The notes under the pieces: model-generated
Database searches by the model: none
The model's input: only the letters and a program-made list of their open reading frames with translations
What the model was told of the DNA's origin: nothing
Source of the DNA: Stenotrophomonas indicatrix
Lineage (GTDB): Bacteria; Pseudomonadota; Gammaproteobacteria; Xanthomonadales; Xanthomonadaceae
Assembly (NCBI RefSeq): GCF_002750975.1
Contig: NZ_PEJS01000001.1
Coordinates: 1,674,001-1,738,000 of the forward strand
Direction of reading: 5' to 3'
DNA length: 64,000 bases
Program-made: the position numbers and the translations under genes
In this document: piece after piece, positions 36,154 through 45,423 of the stretch
How the letters are laid out: every line of letters starts with the position of its first letter
How positions within the stretch are numbered: position 1 is the first letter of the stretch

Positions 36154-38321
36154 AACGCCTGCTGTCGCGATTGCGGTTGCGCCTGTCCCAGCGGCAGGAC
36201 AGCGAGCACGGGCAGCAGATCGTCCGCATCGTCCTGATCAGCCTGATCCTGGCTTACGTGCTGCTGCCTTCGGCGCGGCACGATCTGCCGCACACCCAGT
36301 ATGTCGGTGTGCTGGCGATCGTGTTGACGGGGCTGAGTCTGTCGCTGCTGTTGTTCGGCTGGCTGCTGTGGCGGCCGCAGCGTTCCGATCCGCGCCGCGT
36401 ACTGGGCATGCTGGCCGACTACGGCCTGATCGCTGCCGGCATGATCCAGATGGGCGAGCCGCTGTCGTGGGTCTACATCGTGGTGATGTGGGTGACGGTG
36501 GGCAACGGCATGCGCTTCGGCAACCACTACCTGTATGTGGCCGTGGCGATGGCGATGGTCAGCTTCGGCAGTACCGCGCTGTCGACCCCCTATTGGCAAC
36601 AGAACGCACGCCTGGCCATCGGCCTGTGGCTTGGCCTGGCGGCGGTTCCCCTGTATTTTTCCACGCTGCTGCGGCAGTTGACCGAAGCGATGGCCGAGGC
36701 GCGGCGCGCCAGCGAAGCCAAGAGTCGATTCCTGGCCAACATGAGCCACGAGTTTCGTACCCCACTCAATGGATTGAATGGCATGACAGAAGTGTTGGCG
36801 ACCACGCGCCTGGATGACGAGCAGCGTGAGTGCGTGAGTACCATCCAGGCGTCATCGCGCAGCCTGCTGGCGCTGGTCGAGGAAGTGCTGGACATCTCGG
36901 CGATCGAGGCCGGCAAGCTGCGCGTGGTCGCCGAGGATTTCGTTCTTTCCGAAGTGATGCAGGCGATCGGCCTGATCCTGTTGCCGCAGGCCAAGGCCAA
37001 GCGCCTGGACTACCGGGTGAAGGTGGCCGAGACCGTGCCGCCGACCCTACGCGGCGACGTCGGGCATCTGCGGCAGATCCTGCTCAACCTGGCCGGCAAC
37101 GCGGTCAAGTTCACCGATCACGGCCGGGTCGAGATCCGCGTCAGCGTTGTCCACGCCGACACCCAGGGTGGGGTGCGGCTGCGCTTCGACATTCTCGACA
37201 CCGGCATCGGCGTTGCACCGGCGATGCGTCCGCGTCTGTTCGAGGCCTTCGAGCAGGCCGACGTCAGCATGGCCCGCCGCCATGAGGGTACCGGCCTGGG
37301 CACGACCATCGCCAAGGGGCTGGTGGAAGCCATGGACGGCGAGATCGGTTACCTGGACAACCCGCCGCAGGGCAGCCACTTCTGGGTGGAACTGCCGTTC
37401 GCGCCGCCGCAGCCGGTGGTCCCGGGAGCGGTACCGACCCTCGCGGCTGGCGACGAAACCGGTGCCGGCGGCAACGTCATCGCCTTCGCCGATCCGTTCC
37501 TGCGCCATCGCGCGCGCGTGCGCAGCATGCAGATCCTGGTCGCCGACGACCACGAGGCCAACCGCATGGTGCTGCAGCGGCTGCTGCAGAAGGCCGGGCA
37601 CAAGGTGCTGTGCGTCGATGGTGGCGAGGCGGTGCTGGATGCACTGGCTGAAAGCGAGTTCGATGCGGCCATCGTCGACCTGCACATGCCGGGCATGAGT
37701 GGCCTGGACATGCTGAAGGAGCTGCGGGTGATGCAGGCTGGCGGCGGCCCGCGCACGCCGGTGCTGGTGCTCAGCGCCGACGTCACTCCCGAAGCCATCC
37801 AGCGCTGTACCCAGGCCGGTGCACATGCGTTCCTGGCCAAGCCCGTGGTGGCCGTGCGACTGCTGGACACCCTGGCCGAGATTGCCAACAACGCTCAGCT
37901 CAAGGCCAGTGCGCCGCCGATCGTGCGCACCGTCACCAACCTCGATGGCGTGCTCGATACCGGCGTGCTTGATGAGCTGGCGTCGCTGGGAATGGGCGAG
38001 GGTTTCGAGCGCGAGTTCATCCGCCAGTGCCTGGACGATGCCGAATCGTGCCTGCGCAAGGCCGAAGGTGATGGTGAAGCGGCACGCTGGGGTGCTTTCC
38101 GCGAACAGTCGCATGCGATCAAGGGCGTGGCCAGCAATCTGGGCCTGGTGCGCGCGTCCAACCGCGCCGGTGAGTTGATGCGGATGGCCGACTGGCAGCT
38201 CAAGGCCGAATGGCGGCAGCGTCTTGCGGTGCTGCAGGGGGCCATCAAGGAAGGCCGGCAGGCGCTGGATGCGCGCGCCGAACGCAAGGCACGCGGCGTG
38301 GCCGACGACGGCGAGCGGTAG
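36150..38321 (+). CDS. rpfC: Hybrid sensor histidine kinase RpfC (DSF receptor)
   Basis: 723 residues. Five to six membrane segments (residues about 22-175) form the DSF-sensing input. They are followed by a kinase core with the H-box at His200 (MSHEFRTPLNG) and N-box GNAVKFTDHG, a receiver domain with Asp510 (VDLHMPGM), and a C-terminal HPt domain with His655 (SHAIKGVASNLG). It binds the diffusible signal factor, phosphorylates RpfG through the relay, and in Xanthomonas also represses the synthase RpfF by direct contact. The compact input domain is of the Xanthomonas campestris plan; S. maltophilia is known to have two RpfC/RpfF allele types that differ in their N-terminal parts. Confidence 0.96.
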   Translation: MKRLLSRLRLRLSQRQDSEHGQQIVRIVLISLILAYVLLPSARHDLPHTQYVGVLAIVLTGLSLSLLLFGWLLWRPQRSDPRRVLGMLADYGLIAAGMIQMGEPLSWVYIVVMWVTVGNGMRFGNHYLYVAVAMAMVSFGSTALSTPYWQQNARLAIGLWLGLAAVPLYFSTLLRQLTEAMAEARRASEAKSRFLANMSHEFRTPLNGLNGMTEVLATTRLDDEQRECVSTIQASSRSLLALVEEVLDISAIEAGKLRVVAEDFVLSEVMQAIGLILLPQAKAKRLDYRVKVAETVPPTLRGDVGHLRQILLNLAGNAVKFTDHGRVEIRVSVVHADTQGGVRLRFDILDTGIGVAPAMRPRLFEAFEQADVSMARRHEGTGLGTTIAKGLVEAMDGEIGYLDNPPQGSHFWVELPFAPPQPVVPGAVPTLAAGDETGAGGNVIAFADPFLRHRARVRSMQILVADDHEANRMVLQRLLQKAGHKVLCVDGGEAVLDALAESEFDAAIVDLHMPGMSGLDMLKELRVMQAGGGPRTPVLVLSADVTPEAIQRCTQAGAHAFLAKPVVAVRLLDTLAEIANNAQLKASAPPIVRTVTNLDGVLDTGVLDELASLGMGEGFEREFIRQCLDDAESCLRKAEGDGEAARWGAFREQSHAIKGVASNLGLVRASNRAGELMRMADWQLKAEWRQRLAVLQGAIKEGRQALDARAERKARGVADDGER

Positions 38322-38323
38322 AG

Positions 38324-38350
38324 CCGGGCCTGCCGGGCCTGCCGGGCCTG
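38324..38350. repeat. Three tandem 9-mers after rpfC
   Basis: CCGGGCCTG is repeated three times without interruption directly after the rpfC stop, next to a GTAG. It may be a SMAG remnant expanded by slippage. Confidence 0.7.
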
Positions 38351-38382
38351 CGCGGCGGGTTGTCGATAACTGCGCGCCGCAT

Positions 38383-38412
38383 AAAAAAAGCCCGGTGGCC
38401 AGCCGGGCTTGA
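38383..38412 (-). terminator. Terminator of rpfF
   Basis: AGCCCGG (38389-38395) pairs with CCGGGCT (38403-38409). Read on the minus strand it is followed by seven T residues, a good intrinsic terminator 24 bases beyond the rpfF stop. The rpfC transcript enters from the other side. Confidence 0.88.
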
Positions 38413-38435
38413 ACCCTGCGGGGGAGGGGAACGTA

Positions 38436-39308
38436 TCAGGCCACATCCAGATTGGCGCGTCGGGTCTGCGCTTTGATCAAACGGTCCATGGTGCGCAGCG
38501 AACGATCGCCCAGGGCCAGTGCCGAATCGACCCAGACCTTGGTGATTTCCAGCAGTTCGTCATAGCTGACCGCCTGTGCCAGGTTGCGCGCGGCGTTCAT
38601 TGCCAGGTACGACTGCGGCAGGCGCTGCTGCTGGCGGATCATCTCTTCGACCGCGCCGCGGCCTTCACCTTTCCTGACCAGCACGTCGACCACGCCCATC
38701 GCGTGCATCTCCTCGGCGCTGTAGATACGGCCATCGAGGATGATCTTCTCGGCCAGCTGCGGCGCCACCCGGCGGCACAGGAACGAGTAGGCGCCCATGC
38801 CCGGGAACAGGCCGAACAGCACTTCGGGCAGGCCCATGCCGCACCCTTCCTCGGCCACGATGGTGTGGCAGGCCAGGGCCATTTCCAGGCCACCGCCCAG
38901 CGCATCGCCCTGGATCAGGGCGATCGAGCGGACGTCGCCGCCGAAGCCGGTGTGCAGGTGGTGAACGCCCTCCACGCAGCGTTGGGCGTAGGTCAGCAGC
39001 AGGTCGCGGTTGCCTTCGCGGATCAGGCGGGTGAACAGGTCCAGGTCGCCGCCCAGGTTGTAGGCGGCGGCGTCGGAGGCCAGCACGAAATGGCGCAGCT
39101 GGCCGCTGTGGCGCTGCGCCGGCCCGCGGGTGATGGCGCTCATGTAGCTCCACATCTCGTCCAGCATGTCCTTGCGGCAGCAGGGACGCACGCCGGTGGA
39201 GGCATCGGCGTGCATGAACAGCCAGTGTGCGGCGCCGTCGGCGCTGTCCTGGGTGCGGATGGTGGCATAGGGCGAGCCGCTGCTTGGCAGCTTTTCGATG
39301 GTACTCAT
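38436..39308 (-). CDS. rpfF: DSF synthase RpfF (crotonase-fold enoyl-CoA hydratase/thioesterase)
   Basis: 290 residues. RpfF makes cis-2-unsaturated fatty acids (DSF) from 3-hydroxyacyl-ACP. The two catalytic glutamates are in place: Glu142 in ALGGGLEMALACHT and Glu162 in GLPEVLFGLFPGMGAYSF, along with the conserved NLGGDLDLF and the end SLRTMDRLIKAQTRR. The N-terminal 60 residues and short stretches such as EEGCGMGL differ from Xanthomonas RpfF (EEGVMMGL there). Two rpfF allele types that differ mainly in the N-terminal region are known in S. maltophilia, one associated with detectable DSF; which type this is cannot be settled here. The gene converges on rpfC and has its own terminator. Confidence 0.96.
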   Translation of the reverse strand: MSTIEKLPSSGSPYATIRTQDSADGAAHWLFMHADASTGVRPCCRKDMLDEMWSYMSAITRGPAQRHSGQLRHFVLASDAAAYNLGGDLDLFTRLIREGNRDLLLTYAQRCVEGVHHLHTGFGGDVRSIALIQGDALGGGLEMALACHTIVAEEGCGMGLPEVLFGLFPGMGAYSFLCRRVAPQLAEKIILDGRIYSAEEMHAMGVVDVLVRKGEGRGAVEEMIRQQQRLPQSYLAMNAARNLAQAVSYDELLEITKVWVDSALALGDRSLRTMDRLIKAQTRRANLDVA

Positions 39309-39415
39309 GGAAGGGTCCTCGGCGGTGCGGCCCGCAGATCAAGGTGGTGGCCGGCGGGCCGAACGGTCCACTCACGCGGCGATGCTACACCGGCCCCGGG
39401 CCGGCGCATGCGAAA

Positions 39416-39443
39416 AGGCCCGGGTCGTTGCCGACCCGGGCCT
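39416..39443 (-). terminator. Terminator between rpfB and rpfF
   Basis: AGGCCCGGGTCG and CGACCCGGGCCT form a perfect 12-bp stem with loop TTGC. On the minus strand four T residues follow. It lies 26 bases beyond the rpfB stop and 107 bases before the rpfF start. Confidence 0.85.
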
Positions 39444-39469
39444 GAGCGCGTTCAACTTTCCCGAAACCC

Positions 39470-41146
39470 TTACGGGGCGGGCGTATCGCGGAGTTCGCGA
39501 CGCAGGATCTTGCCGACGTTGGTCTTCGGCAGCTCTTTTCGGAATTCAACGATTCTGGGGTGCTTGTAGCCGGTCAGGTTGGCCCGGGCGTGCTCCTTGA
39601 CCATCTCGGCGGTCAGGTTCGGGTCCTTCTTGACGATGACCACCTTGACCACCTCGCCGGACTTCTCGTCCGGTACGCCGACCGCGGCCACTTCCAGCAC
39701 GCCCGGCATCATCGCGATCACGTCCTCGACTTCATTGGGGTACACGTTGAAGCCGGACACCAGGATCATGTCCTTCTTGCGGTCGACGATGTAGAAGAAG
39801 CCGTGCTCGTCCATCTTCGCCATGTCGCCGGTGTGCAGCCAGTCGTCGGCGTCGATGGCCTTGGCGGTTTCCTCCGGGCGCTGCCAGTAGCCCTTCATCA
39901 CCTGCGGGCCGCGGATGCACAGTTCGCCCACTTCGCCCAGCGCCAGGATGTTGCCGTTGTCGTCCTTGATGCAGGCATCGGTGGACGGAATCGGCAGGCC
40001 GATCGAGCCGTTGTACTCGGCCAGGGTAAGCGGGTTGATGCAGGCCGCCGGCGAGGTCTCGGTCAGGCCGTAGGCCTCGACCAGGGTGACGCCGGTGGTC
40101 TTCTTCCAGCGCTCGGCGACCGCACGCTGCACGGCCATGCCGCCGCCCAGGGTCACCTTCAGCGAGGAGAAATCGACGGTATCGAAGCCAGGGGTGTTCA
40201 GCAGGCCGTTGAACAGCGTATTGACGCCGGTGATCGCGGTGAAGCGCACCGACTTGAGCTCCTTGACGAAGCCCTTCATGTCACGTGGATTGGTGATCAG
40301 GTGGTTGCAGCCACCGAACTTCATGAAGACCAGGCCGTTCGCCGTCAGCGCGAAGATGTGGTACAGCGGCAGGGCGGTGATGATCCATTCCTTGCCCATC
40401 TCGATGCCCGACGCGCTGATCCAGGCCGAGGCCTGCTGCATGTTGGCGATCAGGTTGCGGTTGGTCAGCATCGCACCCTTGGCCACACCGGTGGTGCCGC
40501 CGGTGTACTGCAGGAATGCCACGTCGTCATGGTCGATCTCGACCTTCGGCAGGGTGTGGCGGCTGCCCAGCTTGAGCGCCTGCTTGAAGCGGATCGCGCC
40601 CTTCAGATGGTAGTTGGGCACCATCTTCTTGATGTACTTAAGCACGAAGTTGACGATCGTGCCCTTGGCGCCGAGCAGGTCGCCCAGGCCGGTGGTGATG
40701 ACCTGCTTGACCTGGGTATCGGCGATGACCTGTTCGACGGTGTCGCCGAAGTTGTCCACCACCACCAGCGCGGTCACGCCGGCGTCGACCAGCTGATGCT
40801 TCAGCTCGCGCGCGGTGTACAGCGGGTTGACGTTGACCACGGTCAGGCCGGCACGCAGCACGCCGAAGGTGGCGATCGGGTATTGCAGGCAGTTGGGCAT
40901 CATCAGGGCGACGCGGTCGCCCTTCTTGAGCTTCAGCTCGCCCAGCAGGTAAGCGGCGAACTGTTCTACCAGGGCGTCGGTCTCACCGTAGGTGAGGGTC
41001 TTGCCGAAACTGGAGTAGGCCGGTCGGTCGCGGTACTTCGCGACGGAGGCGTCGAAGACCGAAACTACCGAATGGAACTCGTTGACGTCGATTTCGGCGG
41101 GAACGCCTTTCGGATAGCTCTGCAGCCAGGGACGATCCAGACTCAT
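39470..41146 (-). CDS. rpfB: Long-chain fatty-acyl-CoA ligase RpfB
   Basis: 558 residues. The ATP/AMP-binding motif [16 protein letters not shown], the conserved [14 protein letters not shown], the hinge [28 protein letters not shown] and the catalytic Lys near [12 protein letters not shown] define an ANL-family acyl-CoA ligase of FadD type. In Xanthomonas, RpfB activates free fatty acids and thereby helps turn over DSF. The ATG at 41146 follows GGAGGGG and was chosen over an upstream frame that covers SMAG repeats. A terminator separates it from rpfF downstream. Confidence 0.95.
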   Translation of the reverse strand: MSLDRPWLQSYPKGVPAEIDVNEFHSVVSVFDASVAKYRDRPAYSSFGKTLTYGETDALVEQFAAYLLGELKLKKGDRVALMMPNCLQYPIATFGVLRAGLTVVNVNPLYTARELKHQLVDAGVTALVVVDNFGDTVEQVIADTQVKQVITTGLGDLLGAKGTIVNFVLKYIKKMVPNYHLKGAIRFKQALKLGSRHTLPKVEIDHDDVAFLQYTGGTTGVAKGAMLTNRNLIANMQQASAWISASGIEMGKEWIITALPLYHIFALTANGLVFMKFGGCNHLITNPRDMKGFVKELKSVRFTAITGVNTLFNGLLNTPGFDTVDFSSLKVTLGGGMAVQRAVAERWKKTTGVTLVEAYGLTETSPAACINPLTLAEYNGSIGLPIPSTDACIKDDNGNILALGEVGELCIRGPQVMKGYWQRPEETAKAIDADDWLHTGDMAKMDEHGFFYIVDRKKDMILVSGFNVYPNEVEDVIAMMPGVLEVAAVGVPDEKSGEVVKVVIVKKDPNLTAEMVKEHARANLTGYKHPRIVEFRKELPKTNVGKILRRELRDTPAP

Positions 41147-41277
41147 ATTCCCCCTCCAGGAATCGTAATGATGGGTGCGGCGCGGACAGTATCCGCCAGA
41201 ACCGCTCTCCGCAGCATACCGTCCCGTAGGGAAAACGCGAAGAGGGTGGACACTGCGCGGCCGTATGCGCCAAAAGC

Positions 41278-41342
41278 CGCCGGGCATGGCCCGGCGCGAC
41301 CGAAGGCAAAGCCCGCCTGGTAGCGCCGGGCCATGCCCGGCG
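41278..41342. repeat. Head-to-head pair of SMAG elements
   Basis: An inverted copy at 41278-41300 (ending in CGAC instead of CTAC) and a plus copy at 41320-41342 (GTAGCGCCGGGCCATGCCCG), in the gap between betA and rpfB. The layout resembles the pair after dapB in reverse order. Confidence 0.87.
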
Positions 41343-41364
41343 GATGTTTCCGATGTCCGGAGAC

Positions 41365-43047
41365 TCAGCTCTTGTTGCGCACCGGCGCGCCGTTGGCCTT
41401 GTAGTACGCAGCCGTGCTGCGCGGCAGCGGGGCGCGGCCACGGATCACATCGGCCAGCTTCTCGGCGATCATGATGGTCGGTGCGTTGAGGTTGCCGGTG
41501 ACCACCTGCGGCATGATCGAGGCATCGACGATGCGCAGGGCTTCCAGGCCGTGCACGCGGCCCTGGCCGTCAACCACCGCCATCGGATCATCGGCGTGGC
41601 CCATCTTGTTCGAGCACGACGGGTGGTAGGCGGTCTCGGCATGCTCGCGCACGAACGCATCGATCTGCGCGTCGGTCTGCAGCGCGCTGCCCGGCGAAAT
41701 CTCGCGGCCGCTGTACGGCGCCAGCGCCGGCTGCGCGAAGATCTCGCGGGTGATCCGGATTGCCGAGCGGAACTCGCGCCAGTCCTGGTCGTGCGACATG
41801 TAGTTGAACAGGATGCTGGGATCTTCGCGCGGATCCTTCGAGCGCACGTGGATGCGGCCGCGGCTGGGCGAGCGCATCGAGCCGACATGCATCTGGAAGC
41901 TGTGCGCCTTGATCGGGTTGGAGCCGTTGTAGTTGATCGCCACCGGCAGGAAGTGATACTGCAGGTTGGGCCAGTCGAATTCGGCATCGCTGCGGATGAA
42001 GCCGCCAGCTTCGAACTGGTTGCTGGCGCCGATGCCGGTGCCCAGGAACAGCCATTCGGCGCCGATCGCCGGCTGGTTGTACAGCTTCAGTGCCGGGGCC
42101 AGCGAGACCGGCTTCTTGCACTCGTACTGCAGGTACATCTCAAGATGGTCCTGCAGGTTGGCGCCGACGCCGGGCAGGTGGTGCACCAGGTCGATGTCCA
42201 GGCTGCGCAGCAGGTCGGCCGGGCCGACGCCGGAGCGCTGCAGGATCTGCGGCGAGGCGATGGCACCGCCGCAGAGCAGCACTTCGCGGCGTGCGGTGGC
42301 GCGCTGCGGCTGGTCGTTGTGCAGCCACTGCACGCCCACCGCGCGCTTGCCCGAGAACAGGATGCGGTCGGTCAGCGCGTGGGTGACGATGGTCAGGTTC
42401 GGGCGCGGCTTGGCCAGATCCAGGTAGCCACGGGCGGTGCTGGAACGACGGCCCTTCGGCGTGACGGTGCGGTCCATCGGACCGAAGCCTTCCTGCTGGT
42501 AGCCGTTGAGGTCGTCGGTGCGCGGGTAACCGGCCTGCACGCCGGCCTCGACCATCGCCGCGAACAGTTCGTTGTTGCCGGCCTTGGGCGTGGTGACGCG
42601 CAGCGGGCCGTCGCCGCCGTGGTAGTCGTTCGGGCCGATGTCACGGGTTTCGGCCTTGCGGAAGTACGGCAGGCAGTCCAGGTAGGTCCAGTCTTCCAGG
42701 CCCGGCATGCCGGCCCAGTTGTCGTAGTCCATCGCGTTGCCGCGGATGTAGCACATGCCGTTGATCAGCGACGAACCGCCCAGGCCCTTGCCACGACCGC
42801 AATCCATCCGGCGGTTGTTCATGAAGGGCTCGGGATCGGTCTTGTACGCCCAGTTGTAGCGCTTGCCCTGCAACGGGAAGGCCAGTGCGGCGGGCATCTG
42901 GGTGCGGAAATCGAGCCGGTAGTCCGGGCCACCGGCTTCCAGCAGAAGCACGCTGACATCGGCATCTTCGGTGAGGCGGGTGGCCAGCACGTTGCCGGCC
43001 GAACCGGCGCCGATGATGATGTAGTCGTACTCGTTATGGGTGCTCAT
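41365..43047 (-). CDS. betA: Choline dehydrogenase
   Basis: 560 residues; a GMC-family FAD oxidoreductase. The FAD motif [20 protein letters not shown] is at the N-terminus, [20 protein letters not shown] is the GMC signature, and the C-terminal active-site region has [10 protein letters not shown] and [15 protein letters not shown]. BetA oxidises choline to betaine aldehyde at the inner membrane. It is the last gene of a minus-strand run betI-betB-betA, with 101 bases between it and betB. Confidence 0.96.
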   Translation of the reverse strand: MSTHNEYDYIIIGAGSAGNVLATRLTEDADVSVLLLEAGGPDYRLDFRTQMPAALAFPLQGKRYNWAYKTDPEPFMNNRRMDCGRGKGLGGSSLINGMCYIRGNAMDYDNWAGMPGLEDWTYLDCLPYFRKAETRDIGPNDYHGGDGPLRVTTPKAGNNELFAAMVEAGVQAGYPRTDDLNGYQQEGFGPMDRTVTPKGRRSSTARGYLDLAKPRPNLTIVTHALTDRILFSGKRAVGVQWLHNDQPQRATARREVLLCGGAIASPQILQRSGVGPADLLRSLDIDLVHHLPGVGANLQDHLEMYLQYECKKPVSLAPALKLYNQPAIGAEWLFLGTGIGASNQFEAGGFIRSDAEFDWPNLQYHFLPVAINYNGSNPIKAHSFQMHVGSMRSPSRGRIHVRSKDPREDPSILFNYMSHDQDWREFRSAIRITREIFAQPALAPYSGREISPGSALQTDAQIDAFVREHAETAYHPSCSNKMGHADDPMAVVDGQGRVHGLEALRIVDASIMPQVVTGNLNAPTIMIAEKLADVIRGRAPLPRSTAAYYKANGAPVRNKS

Positions 43048-43148
43048 GGTTGCTCTCCTGCAGGCCGGGCGCGCTGCATGCAGGCGTCCCGGCGGAATGT
43101 CGGATCGGCGCGGTGGCCGGACGATGGGCGGTGCTCAGGACGCGCCGG

Positions 43149-44621
43149 TCAGAACACGCTGGCGTAGTCGCCCAGTTCGACCTGCACCGACTTGATGCGG
43201 GTGTAGTGGCCGAGGGTGGAGATACCGTTCTCGCGGCCAACGCCGGACTGCTTATAGCCGCCGACCGGCATTTCCGCCGGCGACTCGCCCCAGGTGTTGA
43301 TCCAGCAGATACCGGCTTCCAGGCGATGGATGATGCGGTGGGCGCGGCTGATGTCCTTGCTGACCACACCTGCGGCCAGGCCGAAGGTGGTGTCGTTGGC
43401 GCGACGCACCACTTCGTCCTCATCGTCGTAGGCAAGGATGCTCATCACCGGCCCGAAGATCTCTTCGCGGACAATCGTCATGTCGTCGCGGCAGTCGGAG
43501 AACACCGTCGGCAGCACGTAGGCGCCGTCGGCCAGGGCACCGTCGGTGGCACGACCGCCGCCGGTCAGCAGGCGCGCGCCTTCGCTCTTGCCGCTTTCGA
43601 TGAAGCGCAGCACGTTTTCCATGTGCGGGAAGCTGGTCAGCGGGCCGAAGTTGGTCTCGGCGGCCATCGGGTCGCCGATGCGGATGCGCTTGACGCGCTC
43701 GACCACGGCAGCTTCGAACGCGGCCAGCATGCTGCGCGGCACGAACACGCGGGTGCCGTTGGTGCAGACCTGGCCGGAGCTGAAGAAGTTGGCCATCACC
43801 GCGATGTCGGCGGCACGGTCCAGATCGGCGTCGTCACAGATCACCAGCGGCGACTTGCCGCCCAGTTCCATCGTCACTTCCTTCAGCGACGAGGACGCGG
43901 CGCTGGCCATGACCTTCTTGCCGGTGGCCACGCCGCCGGTGAAGGAGATCTTCTCGATCACCGGGTGCTCGGTCAGCCAGTTGCCGATCTCGCGGCCCGG
44001 GCCCTGCACGACGTTGAACACGCCGTCCGGCACGCCGGCTTCGGTGTAGATCTCGGCGAGTTTGATCGCGGTCAGCGGGGTCACTTCGGACGGCTTGAAG
44101 ACCATTGCATTGCCGGCGGCCAGGGCCGGGGCCGACTTCCACATGGCGATCTGGATCGGGTAGTTCCAGGCGCCGATGCCGGCGACCACGCCCAGCGGCT
44201 CGCGGCGGGTATAGAAGAAGCTCGATTCGCGCAGCGGCAGCTGGATGCCTTCGATGGCGGTGGCCAGGCCGGCGTAGTACTCCAGCACGTCGGCACCGGT
44301 GACGATGTCCACCGTGGTGGTTTCGGCCAGCGCCTTGCCGGTATCCAGGGTTTCCAGGTGGGCCAGCTCGTCGTTGCGCTCGCGCAGGATCTCGACGGCA
44401 CGGCGCAGGATGCGCGAGCGCTCCATGGCGGTCATCGCTGCCCACACCTTCTGGCCTTCGCTGGCGCTTTCAACGGCGCGTTCGACATCGGCCTGGCTGG
44501 CGATCTGCACGTCGGCCAGCACCTGGCCATTGGCAGGGTTGACGGTCTGGAAGGTCTTGCCGCTGGTGGCGTCGACGCGGCGGCCGTGGATGTACAGCTG
44601 TTGCACGGGCAGGGTGGTCAT
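43149..44621 (-). CDS. betB: Betaine aldehyde dehydrogenase
   Basis: 490 residues, the standard BetB length. The cofactor loop [32 protein letters not shown], the catalytic Glu in MELGGKSPL and the nucleophile Cys in [16 protein letters not shown] are present. It oxidises betaine aldehyde to the osmoprotectant glycine betaine with NAD(P). It follows betI by 41 bases and precedes betA, the classical bet order. Confidence 0.96.
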   Translation of the reverse strand: MTTLPVQQLYIHGRRVDATSGKTFQTVNPANGQVLADVQIASQADVERAVESASEGQKVWAAMTAMERSRILRRAVEILRERNDELAHLETLDTGKALAETTTVDIVTGADVLEYYAGLATAIEGIQLPLRESSFFYTRREPLGVVAGIGAWNYPIQIAMWKSAPALAAGNAMVFKPSEVTPLTAIKLAEIYTEAGVPDGVFNVVQGPGREIGNWLTEHPVIEKISFTGGVATGKKVMASAASSSLKEVTMELGGKSPLVICDDADLDRAADIAVMANFFSSGQVCTNGTRVFVPRSMLAAFEAAVVERVKRIRIGDPMAAETNFGPLTSFPHMENVLRFIESGKSEGARLLTGGGRATDGALADGAYVLPTVFSDCRDDMTIVREEIFGPVMSILAYDDEDEVVRRANDTTFGLAAGVVSKDISRAHRIIHRLEAGICWINTWGESPAEMPVGGYKQSGVGRENGISTLGHYTRIKSVQVELGDYASVF

Positions 44622-44662
44622 CGGCTTGCTCCTGGAAGGGATGGGGCGGGGTCGTGGCGCGC

Positions 44663-45253
44663 TCAGGGCGCGTTGGCCTGCAATTGGAAATCGATGTAGC
44701 CGTAGGCGATGCGGCGCGCCTTGTCGGCGTTGAAGTCACCACCGACCAGGCTGCCGCGCAGCCACAGGCCGTCGATCATCGCGGCCAGCCCGCGTGCGGA
44801 CAGGCGTGCCTGTGCATGCGGCAACTGGCGGTTGAACTGATGGCAGAGGTTGGAGAACAGTCGCTGGTCGTTGGCGCGCTGCAGCCGCGCAAGTTCCGGC
44901 TGATGCATGCTGGCGGCCCAGAAGGTCAGCCATACGCGCATGGCGGTCCCGTTGGTCTGGCTGTCGTCGAAGTTGCCATCGACGATGGCGCGAAGCTGTG
45001 AACGTGCGTCGCCGGCGGCGGCGTCGCGATAGCGGGCAACGGCTGCCTTCAGCTCGCGCAGGATCTGCCGCATCGCCGCATTGAGCAGGCCGTCCTTGTC
45101 GCCGAAGTAATGGGCGACGATGCCGCTGGACAGGCCGGCCTTCCTTGCGATGGTGGCGACGGTGGCATCGGCCATGCCGATCTCGTCGATGGTCTGGAAA
45201 GTGGCCCGGATCAGCTGCTCGCGGCGGACCGGTTCCACGCCTTTCTTCGGCAT
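44663..45253 (-). CDS. betI: BetI, TetR-family choline-responsive repressor
   Basis: 196 residues. The N-terminal TetR HTH (about 10-60) contains [37 protein letters not shown], a BetI-type recognition helix. The middle has [14 protein letters not shown] and the end GLWLRGSL, both typical BetI segments. It represses the bet genes until choline binds. The start at 45253 was chosen over 45325, which would lie inside the operator. A perfect palindrome 53 bases upstream is the probable operator for both betIBA and betT. Confidence 0.95.
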   Translation of the reverse strand: MPKKGVEPVRREQLIRATFQTIDEIGMADATVATIARKAGLSSGIVAHYFGDKDGLLNAAMRQILRELKAAVARYRDAAAGDARSQLRAIVDGNFDDSQTNGTAMRVWLTFWAASMHQPELARLQRANDQRLFSNLCHQFNRQLPHAQARLSARGLAAMIDGLWLRGSLVGGDFNADKARRIAYGYIDFQLQANAP

Positions 45254-45305
45254 TGTCTCTCCACGGATTGCGACCCGGAATGCCGGGCTGGTGAAGATCA
45301 TACTT

Positions 45306-45333
45306 TTTATTGATTGAACGTTCAATCAATAAA
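45306..45333. promoter_or_regulatory. BetI operator, 28-bp perfect palindrome
   Basis: The palindrome is centred on TTGATTGAACGTTCAATCAA (45310-45329) and extends perfectly to 28 bases. It lies between divergent betI and betT and matches the A/T-rich TTGATTG-type BetI site of enterobacteria. One operator can serve both promoters. Confidence 0.9.
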
Positions 45334-45423
45334 CCCTACGATGCCGGTCGCGCCCCCACGCCATGGGCCCGGCTTCCGGTCCGGCCCCGCCCATGTGCCC
45401 CCTTGGACTGATGAGACGACCCC

